Translations under genes and position numbers: made by a program
Notes under the pieces: generated by a model
Seen by the model: the letters and a program-made list of their open reading frames with translations, nothing else
Told to the model about the DNA's origin: nothing
Databases searched by the model: none
Shown: positions 1 to 4,595 of the stretch, piece by piece
How positions within the stretch are numbered: position 1 is the stretch's first letter
How the letters are laid out: each line of letters begins with the position of its first letter
Origin: Kiritimatiellia bacterium
GTDB taxonomy: Bacteria; Verrucomicrobiota; Kiritimatiellia; RFP12; UBA1067
DNA: 12,077 nt
Reading direction: 5' to 3'
Assembly: GCA_017648225.1 (NCBI GenBank)
Contig: JAGCJE010000007.1
Span: forward strand, 1-12,077

Positions 1-337
1 CACCAAAAACGAGGCCCGAGGCCATCTCAACGGAATCGACCGTATGATATTCCGCGTCAATCGGCTGAGTAGTAATACCAAATTCATGCAAAATCGCCGC
101 GCCGTCTTTTTGAACAACAACCTCATTCATCAGCATGCCACCACCCCAAGTTCCGCCTCCTGGCGCGAGCTTCGATTCAAAAACAGCGACCTTAAGCCCG
201 GCGAGCGCCAAATCGTGCGCGGCAACGAGGCCCGAAGGTCCTGCTCCTACTATCGCGACATCAACAGCGAGATGATTTTCAAGTTTCTTGAAATAACTGC
301 GCACAATGGCGCCCGATATCTTTTCTTCCATATTCAT
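1..337 (-). CDS. thi4: Thi4-family thiazole synthase, N-terminal part (cut by window edge)
   Basis: Only the first 112 residues are present; the gene runs off the left edge. The family builds the thiazole moiety of thiamin from NAD and glycine in the cytoplasm. Visible here: the dinucleotide-binding fingerprint GAGPSGL (residues 31-37) followed by an acidic residue at the end of the second strand (FESK, Glu54), then the Thi4 signature APGGGTWGGGMLMNEVVVQ (residues 58-76). These match archaeal and bacterial Thi4 far better than ThiO or other FAD oxidases. The start ATG was chosen because GGAGG (345-349) lies 7 bases upstream; a second in-frame ATG two codons later is less well spaced. The gene sits directly behind its own TPP riboswitch. 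The residue that separates suicidal (Cys) from catalytic (His) Thi4 enzymes lies beyond the window, so the sulfur chemistry cannot be read here. An FAD-dependent relative is the main alternative, but the riboswitch makes it unlikely. Confidence 0.9.
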   Translation of the reverse strand, partial: MNMEEKISGAIVRSYFKKLENHLAVDVAIVGAGPSGLVAAHDLALAGLKVAVFESKLAPGGGTWGGGMLMNEVVVQKDGAAILHEFGITTQPIDAEYHTVDSVEMASGLVFG

Positions 338-343
338 GGACTT

Positions 344-425
344 TCCTCCGCAGGTATTACCCTGATCAGGTTAACGGGTATCTTCTCAGCACCCAGGCCC
401 CTTGCCTGGTAGCACCCCGATATAT
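344..425 (-). promoter_or_regulatory. TPP riboswitch (THI element) of thi4
   Basis: Read on the minus strand, this has the conserved TPP aptamer blocks: CGGGGTGC (419-412), a P3 hairpin CCAGGC-aagg-GGCCTGG variant, the CTGAGA pyrimidine-binding core, TACCCG closing P2 against CGGGGT, AACCTGATCAGG, and TAATACCTGCGGAGGA. The pairing CAGG/CCTG gives P5, and the CC before TGAT pairs with a GG of the terminal GGAGG to give P4. The Shine-Dalgarno sequence of thi4 is therefore part of the ligand-bound fold, which fits translational repression by thiamin pyrophosphate. No intrinsic terminator lies between the aptamer and the ATG. It is nearly identical to the element before thiC. Confidence 0.95.
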
Positions 426-432
426 GGGCTGT

Positions 433-462
433 ATTTTACCACAATCTCGTCCCAAAACGCAA
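433..462 (-). promoter_or_regulatory. Sigma-70-type promoter of thi4
   Basis: On the minus strand TTGCGT (462-457) is separated by 18 bases from TAAAAT (438-433). The -10 box lies 14 bases before the first aptamer block, so the transcript should start only a few bases ahead of the riboswitch. The thiC promoter has the same boxes, spacer length and distance to its aptamer, which supports both calls. The -35 box begins right after the T-tract of the upstream terminator. Confidence 0.6.
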
Positions 463-468
463 ATGCGC

Positions 469-496
469 AAAAAAAATGAATGTCTTAAACATCATT
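469..496 (-). terminator. Intrinsic terminator after the sigma-factor operon
   Basis: On the minus strand AATGATGT pairs with ACATTCATT (one bulged base) around a short loop, followed by eight T residues (476-469). It begins about 15 bases after the stop codon of the small membrane protein gene. The stem is AT-rich and thus not very stable, but position and T-tract fit an intrinsic terminator that insulates the thi4 promoter just beyond it. Confidence 0.55.
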
Positions 497-510
497 ATCA
501 GCTACACCAT

Positions 511-921
511 TTAAAATTGATTGGAATATTCATAAGCTACTTCATTATACGGTGCATCCTGCCACGAAAGTAGTCTATCTATATCTGACGAAATGTGAGT
601 AAAATCCTGATTTTCGCCATCATTTACGGAAAGTAATTCTATAATTTGGATCGTTACATTGTCACTGTGTGAAATAGACTTAGACGCACGTGCTATCTCA
701 CGACTATCAACATCCTTAAATTGAAAAAGAACTGTTAAAGCAATTATCGCCGATAACACCGCAGCTACAAGCCCAGCAAAAAGAAACCTAACTCTACCAG
801 AAGGACAACGAGTCTTCGAATTCTCTTTAGCCGCAAGTTTAATTACACTCAAAGAAGACAATGATGGCGCAACACCTTCTTCAAGTTTATTTTTTATAAA
901 CGCTTCAAATTTATCCATCAT
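511..921 (-). CDS. Small single-transmembrane protein, candidate anti-sigma factor
   Basis: A 136-residue protein of no family I recognise. Residues 1-44 are a mostly charged N-terminal segment, residues 45-67 form one strong hydrophobic helix (VRFLFAGLVAAVLSAIIALT...), and about 70 polar, acidic residues follow. With positive charges on the N-terminal side (Lys32, Lys36, Arg39, Arg43, Arg45) the N-terminus should lie in the cytoplasm and the tail in the periplasm. The start codon overlaps the stop of the ECF sigma gene (ATGA) and has GGGGAGG five bases upstream, so the two are translated together. That position and topology match small membrane anti-sigma factors such as CnrY. There is no HxxxCxxC zinc anti-sigma motif and no recognisable RsiW/ChrR domain, so the anti-sigma role rests on context alone. 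It could also be an unrelated regulon member. Confidence 0.8.
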   Translation of the reverse strand: MMDKFEAFIKNKLEEGVAPSLSSLSVIKLAAKENSKTRCPSGRVRFLFAGLVAAVLSAIIALTVLFQFKDVDSREIARASKSISHSDNVTIQIIELLSVNDGENQDFTHISSDIDRLLSWQDAPYNEVAYEYSNQF

Positions 922-1472
922 CTTAACCTCCCCAATATTTTTTTAAGCTTAACTTTCGCTGACTGCATCCACGTCAATGCTGTTCCAATAGGTATATCCA
1001 TCGTTTCAGCTATCTCACGAAACGAAAGCTCAGCTTCAATTCTCATTAAAAAAACTTGTCGCGGGCCTTCCGGCAAATCTGCGAGAGCCCTCATCACGTC
1101 ATCAGATCTCGCCAAAGATTCAAATCGGTCATCAGGCGTTGGTGACGAGTCTGGAATTTCAATTGCTTCATCATTTTCATTCACCAAAGGCTCAAAACGC
1201 ATATCACGCCCGCGCCTTCGCAAAAAATCTACCGCTACCGACCTCGCAACTATCGCTAAATACGCTCTTATATTACCACCTTTATAACGATCAGCCGATT
1301 TTATCACTCTTATCCAAGTATCCTGAAAAGCGTCATCAGCATCTGACGCAGAATTAAGCATGCCGCGCAATAGGGCTAACATCCACACGCTATGACGAGA
1401 AACAAGCGCCGAGAGCGATTCAAGATCGCCACGGCGCACATAATTCTCAAATAAGTGACTATCGTTAGGCAT
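918..1472 (-). CDS. ECF-family RNA polymerase sigma factor
   Basis: A 184-residue protein, the normal length for an ECF sigma factor, with only the two core domains. Region 2 spans about residues 20-90 and includes DADDAFQDTWIRV (44-56), the usual core-polymerase-binding helix, then the basic stretch FLRRRGR (83-89). A 30-residue acidic linker follows. Region 4 spans about residues 124-180, with DLPEGPRQVFLMR and a helix-turn-helix (ELSFREIAETMDIPIGTALTWM) that should read the -35 element. It begins five bases after the stop of the LTxxQ protein gene, without a clear ribosome binding site, so translation is probably coupled, and it overlaps the next gene by four bases. It is likely to direct transcription of its own operon and a small envelope-stress regulon, held inactive by the membrane protein downstream. 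I cannot place it in a numbered ECF group. Confidence 0.93.
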   Translation of the reverse strand: MPNDSHLFENYVRRGDLESLSALVSRHSVWMLALLRGMLNSASDADDAFQDTWIRVIKSADRYKGGNIRAYLAIVARSVAVDFLRRRGRDMRFEPLVNENDEAIEIPDSSPTPDDRFESLARSDDVMRALADLPEGPRQVFLMRIEAELSFREIAETMDIPIGTALTWMQSAKVKLKKILGRLR

Positions 1473-1477
1473 CTAAT

Positions 1478-2056
1478 TTACTTAGCGCTGTCATTACCTG
1501 ATTCAGCCTTTGGTGCATCAACCTTTTCAGCTGAGCGTCTAACACCTCTTCGCTCTGCATTTCGACGCGGACGACCTCTCTCGCCAACCTCTGGATGACG
1601 ACCGCCGCGTTCACTGAATTCAGCCTTAATCTCATTAGCCTTCTTAACCTGCTCTGGCGTAAGAATATTCTTAACGGCGATAACGCGCTTTACCTGATCT
1701 TTAGCCATAGCGCAACGAAGTGCAAAAACCTCATCAATAGATGCCATTACTTTAGATTCGTCAATCTCCTCAGCATTCATAAGATCCATCTGACGCTTCA
1801 TCGCCTCGCTCATTTTAGTGCGTTTTTCCTTCATCCCCTCGCGCTGTGTTTTATTAAGCTCCTCAAGTTTCGTTTTCTGCTCTTCCGTAAGATTTAGCTT
1901 CTCGGCAAACCTAGGATTAGAAACCATCCTAGCTATCGGATCAGCGACAACCCCTTCACCCATAGGACGAAAACGCCCCATATTCCTTTTAGGTGCGTCT
2001 TGACCAAATGTAACAGCTGCTATCATAGCTGTAACAAGCATAATTGAACACTTCAT
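1478..2056 (-). CDS. Periplasmic LTxxQ-motif (Spy/CpxP-like) protein
   Basis: A 192-residue secreted helical protein. Residues 1-18 are a signal peptide (MKCSIMLVTAMIAAVTFG). Two LTxxQ motifs, LTEEQ (56-60) and LTPEQ (132-136), are spaced as in Spy, CpxP and the related metal-resistance proteins, with charged amphipathic helices between them. The middle is rich in methionine (Met75, 82, 86, 90, 93, 104, 117) and has one cysteine (115). The C-terminal 45 residues are Arg/Lys-rich and low in complexity. The start is set by AAAGGAG six bases before this ATG; an upstream in-frame ATG at 2089 has no ribosome binding site and would spoil the signal peptide. It is the first gene of an operon with the ECF sigma factor (five-base gap) and the small membrane protein, so it may be the periplasmic sensor or a chaperone target of that system. 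The metal or stress sensed cannot be told from the sequence. Confidence 0.87.
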   Translation of the reverse strand: MKCSIMLVTAMIAAVTFGQDAPKRNMGRFRPMGEGVVADPIARMVSNPRFAEKLNLTEEQKTKLEELNKTQREGMKEKRTKMSEAMKRQMDLMNAEEIDESKVMASIDEVFALRCAMAKDQVKRVIAVKNILTPEQVKKANEIKAEFSERGGRHPEVGERGRPRRNAERRGVRRSAEKVDAPKAESGNDSAK

Positions 2057-2144
2057 AATTCTCCTTTTATTTTTTATAGACACCACCATGATGCCTACAT
2101 AATAATAGACGATTCTAAAGCTATTTTTATTTTACATTTTTCTC

Positions 2145-2177
2145 TTCAATAAAACACCGCTTTAACTCGTAAAAGCG
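2145..2177 (-). terminator. Weak intrinsic terminator after thiD
   Basis: On the minus strand CGCTTT (2177-2172), an eight-base loop, and AAAGCG (2163-2158) are followed by GTGTTTTATT. It lies about 30 bases past the thiD stop. The stem has only six pairs and the T-tract is interrupted, so the call is tentative. The remaining DNA up to the LTxxQ gene is AT-rich and shows no clear housekeeping promoter. Confidence 0.35.
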
Positions 2178-2208
2178 CGGCGCTTAATGAAAATCACATA
2201 TTATTCAC

Positions 2209-3018
2209 CTAAAACAACACACCGCAATTCTCACCGACGAGATATGATTTTTCGATAGACTGATAAACATATTTTTTCGCGCCTTTTACAGCTTCTTTAA
2301 GACTGCGCCCGAGAGCGAGTTCCGATGCAATAGCCGCTGAAAGCGTACATCCTGTTCCGTGGGTAGAAATAGGATTTTCTATGCGCGGCAATGAAAACGA
2401 CAAATATTCGTTGCCGTCAAAAAGAATATCCTGAGCTTCGCCCGTATTCCGCATCTGATGACCGCCCTTTATAAGAACCGCCGCGCCGAATTTATCGTAC
2501 AAGCATTTAGCTGCGTCGCGTATATCTTCAAGCGACTCAACCGCTCTTCCGCTTAATGCTTCCGTCTCCGGAATATTAGGCGTTATTAATGTCGCTAACG
2601 GAAGCAACTGCTCTTCCATCGCTATTCGCGTCGCTGCGCCCGCTAATTCCGCTCCGCTCGTAGCGACCATAACGGGATCTACGACCTTGAAAATCGCCGG
2701 AAATGCCTTAAGCCTATCAACGACCGCCTCGACAACAGCAGCCGAACCTAACATCCCCGTTTTCAAAGCGGCTATCGAATAAGTTCCTAAAACAGAGTCC
2801 AACTGTGCGCTAACAAAATCCGTTGCGATTTCGTTTATCGCGTAAACGCCGTTTGGATTTTGCGCAGTAAGCGCGGTAAATACCGTACAACCGTGGAGCT
2901 TATACGCGTGAAACGTTCGCAAGTCCGCCTGAACTCCGGCGTTGCCCCCGCTGTCGCTCCCGGCTATCGTCAAACAGCAAGGATGCACCTCAGACAAAAC
3001 TCTTCTCTCATCTCTCAT
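2209..3018 (-). CDS. thiD: Hydroxymethylpyrimidine/phosphomethylpyrimidine kinase
   Basis: A 269-residue ribokinase-fold enzyme, the usual length for ThiD. It phosphorylates HMP and HMP-P to HMP-PP, the pyrimidine substrate for thiamin phosphate synthase. Seen: the substrate-site motif GSDSGGNAGVQAD (20-32), LKTGMLGS (85-92), the VDPVM segment (113-117), TPNIPE (146-151), and the anion-hole/ATP-site motif HGTGCTLSAA (220-229). No ThiE domain is fused at either end. The gene follows thiC by 61 bases and shares its TPP riboswitch. The chosen ATG has only a weak GGG about nine bases upstream; TTG or GTG codons 7-10 residues further in would still keep the whole kinase fold, so the exact start is uncertain. 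PdxK-type pyridoxal kinases are a less likely alternative given the context. Confidence 0.93.
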   Translation of the reverse strand: MRDERRVLSEVHPCCLTIAGSDSGGNAGVQADLRTFHAYKLHGCTVFTALTAQNPNGVYAINEIATDFVSAQLDSVLGTYSIAALKTGMLGSAAVVEAVVDRLKAFPAIFKVVDPVMVATSGAELAGAATRIAMEEQLLPLATLITPNIPETEALSGRAVESLEDIRDAAKCLYDKFGAAVLIKGGHQMRNTGEAQDILFDGNEYLSFSLPRIENPISTHGTGCTLSAAIASELALGRSLKEAVKGAKKYVYQSIEKSYLVGENCGVLF

Positions 3019-3034
3019 ATCTTATTACCCATTA

Positions 3035-3100
3035 GAGTTGAAGGTGAAGGTGAAGTCGAACAGAGGAATCCATCTTCCCTCACAACCCTTCACTCAACTC
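3035..3100. repeat. Imperfect inverted repeat between thiC and thiD
   Basis: GAGTTGAAGGTGAAGG (3035-3050) is matched by CCTTCACTCAACTC (3087-3100), giving a 14-pair stem with a two-base bulge. A smaller inner hairpin, GAGGAA against TTCCCTC, lies within the loop. The plus strand also has tandem GGTGAA units. The element covers the last codons and stop of thiC and ends 17 bases before the thiD start. No T-tract follows in either direction, so it does not look like an intrinsic terminator. It could be an mRNA stability or processing hairpin or a small palindromic repeat unit. Confidence 0.6.
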
Positions 3101-4381
3101 ACGAATACGGCGCGATGTGCGAACGGCGCAAAACTGCTTACCGCACATAGAGCAATGATCATCATCGTGCTTTTCGTCCACAAATGAGCGGGTTTTAAGC
3201 CAACGCTCTTTAGCACGATTAGGATCGAGCGCACATTCAAACTGCCTATCCCAATCAAACTGAGCTCTCGCATCTGACATCGCGTCATCAATCGCGCGCG
3301 CACCGGGCAGCCCTCGCGCTACATCACCAGCGTGCGCTGCGATTTTGTACGCTATGCAACCTTGATGGACTTCTTCCTCGTCGGGCAACCCAAGATGTTC
3401 AGCGGGCGTTACATAACAAAGAAGCGAAGCTCCGTATGTCGCAGCCGCGGTCGCTCCGATCGCGGAAGTTATATGATCATAGCCGGGCGCGATAACAGTA
3501 ACGACCGGGCCCAAAACATAAAAAGGCACTTTTTTGCAGACTTCCTGCTGCCTTTCCATATTCATTCTAATCTGATCAAACGGAACGTGCCCTGGGCCCT
3601 CGACCATAACCTGTACGCCCTTAGCGCGGCAGCGCTCGACCAATTCACCTAAAACGTCAAGTTCGCCGAACTGCGCTGCGTCGGACGCGTCTGCGAGACA
3701 GCCGGGCCTTAAACCGTCGCCTAAAGAAACGGTGACATCATGTTCAACTAAAATATCCAAGACTTCATCCCAATGGGTATAAAGCGGATTTTCGCATCTG
3801 TTCTCCATCATCCATTCGGCCATAATCGCACCACCGCGCGAGACGATCCCCATCTTGCGCTTCATAGCCATCGGAATATGCTTTCGAAGAAGCCCCGCGT
3901 GAAGAGTCATGAAATCAACTCCCTGCTCCGCCTGGGCGCGGATAACTTCAATAAGAAATTCGGGATTCATCTTCGGGATATCACCATCAAGGCGCGAAAC
4001 CGTCTCATATACGGGGACTGTCCCCAAAGGACGATCGCTCTTCTCCAACATCCCCTGTCGAATCGATTTTAAATCATCTGATCCGACCGAGAGATCCATC
4101 ACGAAATCAGCTCCTGCCTTAAGAGCGACCTCCAACTTATCGAGCTCGTCGCCTTTCCCGGAATGCGTAACGCTGCGCCCTAAATTGGCGTTTATCTTCG
4201 TTTTGAAAATACGCCCAACGCCGATTGGTTTAGCGTTTTTATGATGAATATTAAGAGGGATTACCGCTTCGCCAGTGGCGATCTTAGCGCGAACGACTTC
4301 AACATCGACTCCCTCATCTTCAGCGACGATTCTCATCGCGTCGGTAACAACGCCCATACGAGCAGACTGCAATTGAGTCAT
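3080..4381 (-). CDS. thiC: Phosphomethylpyrimidine synthase (HMP-P synthase)
   Basis: A 433-residue radical-SAM enzyme that rearranges 5-aminoimidazole ribotide into HMP-P, the first dedicated step of the pyrimidine branch. It is the short form of ThiC and lacks the N-terminal extension of the E. coli enzyme. Diagnostic features: NANLGRS near residue 65, GTVPVYE, DFMTLHAG, SRGGAIMAEWM, the SLGDGLRPGC block, MVEGPGHVPFDQI, and the unusual C-terminal 4Fe-4S cluster site CSMCGKQFC with Cys410, Cys413 and Cys418 (C-x2-C-x4-C), located at the extreme C-terminus as in all ThiC. The start ATG is six bases from the GGAGG that ends the TPP riboswitch. It is the first gene of a thiC-thiD unit. The cluster and the reaction are oxygen-sensitive, in line with anaerobic life. 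Confidence 0.98.
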   Translation of the reverse strand: MTQLQSARMGVVTDAMRIVAEDEGVDVEVVRAKIATGEAVIPLNIHHKNAKPIGVGRIFKTKINANLGRSVTHSGKGDELDKLEVALKAGADFVMDLSVGSDDLKSIRQGMLEKSDRPLGTVPVYETVSRLDGDIPKMNPEFLIEVIRAQAEQGVDFMTLHAGLLRKHIPMAMKRKMGIVSRGGAIMAEWMMENRCENPLYTHWDEVLDILVEHDVTVSLGDGLRPGCLADASDAAQFGELDVLGELVERCRAKGVQVMVEGPGHVPFDQIRMNMERQQEVCKKVPFYVLGPVVTVIAPGYDHITSAIGATAAATYGASLLCYVTPAEHLGLPDEEEVHQGCIAYKIAAHAGDVARGLPGARAIDDAMSDARAQFDWDRQFECALDPNRAKERWLKTRSFVDEKHDDDHCSMCGKQFCAVRTSRRIRELSEGL

Positions 4382-4386
4382 ATACT

Positions 4387-4468
4387 TCCTCCGCAGGTAT
4401 TATCCTGATCAGGTTGACGGGTATTTTCTCAGCACCCAAGCACTATGCCTGGTAGCACCCCGATATGT
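4387..4468 (-). promoter_or_regulatory. TPP riboswitch (THI element) of thiC-thiD
   Basis: On the minus strand all TPP aptamer blocks are present: CGGGGTGC (4462-4455), a P3 hairpin CCAGGC-atagt-GCTTGG, CTGAGA, TACCCG, AACCTGATCAGG and TAATACCTGCGGAGGA. Over the 76-base core it differs from the thi4 element at seven positions. The differences in P3 keep the stem paired (a G-C becomes G-U). The Shine-Dalgarno GGAGG (4388-4392) closes P4, so ligand binding should hide it from the ribosome. Confidence 0.95.
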
Positions 4469-4475
4469 GTTCAGT

Positions 4476-4505
4476 ATTTTATCAAATGATTGTCGTTTAT
4501 CGCAA
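4476..4505 (-). promoter_or_regulatory. Sigma-70-type promoter of thiC-thiD
   Basis: TTGCGA (4505-4500) and TAAAAT (4481-4476) on the minus strand are 18 bases apart. The -10 box is 14 bases ahead of the aptamer, exactly as at thi4, and the bases between (ACTGAACACATAT) also resemble those at thi4. Confidence 0.6.
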
Positions 4506-4558
4506 CCGACATCCCATTAGACGCCATCCTTTCGCATCTTCTTTTATTCATTCCGTAC

Positions 4559-4574
4559 AACAATAATTATTGTT
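4559..4574. repeat. Perfect 16-base palindrome AACAATAATTATTGTT
   Basis: A perfect two-fold symmetric AT-rich sequence between the GH3 stop codon and the thiC promoter, about 55 bases upstream of the thiC -35 box and 22 bases after the glycosidase stop. It has no T-tract after it on either strand, so it is a poor terminator. It could be a regulator binding site or a weak transcript-end hairpin. Confidence 0.5.
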
Positions 4575-4595
4575 TAGCCGTCAGTGGCTTCGCGA

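Noticed and set aside
38..412. Plus-strand open frame over the thi4 start and its riboswitch
   Set aside because: It covers the riboswitch and the Thi4 N-terminus in antisense and has no coding features.
2057..2089. Longer start for the LTxxQ protein
   Set aside because: The upstream ATG has no Shine-Dalgarno sequence and puts basic residues ahead of the signal peptide, while the internal ATG has AAAGGAG at good distance.
4559..4574. Palindrome after the GH3 gene as an intrinsic terminator
   Set aside because: No T-tract follows on the minus strand (next bases are GTACGG), and the stem is purely AT-rich.
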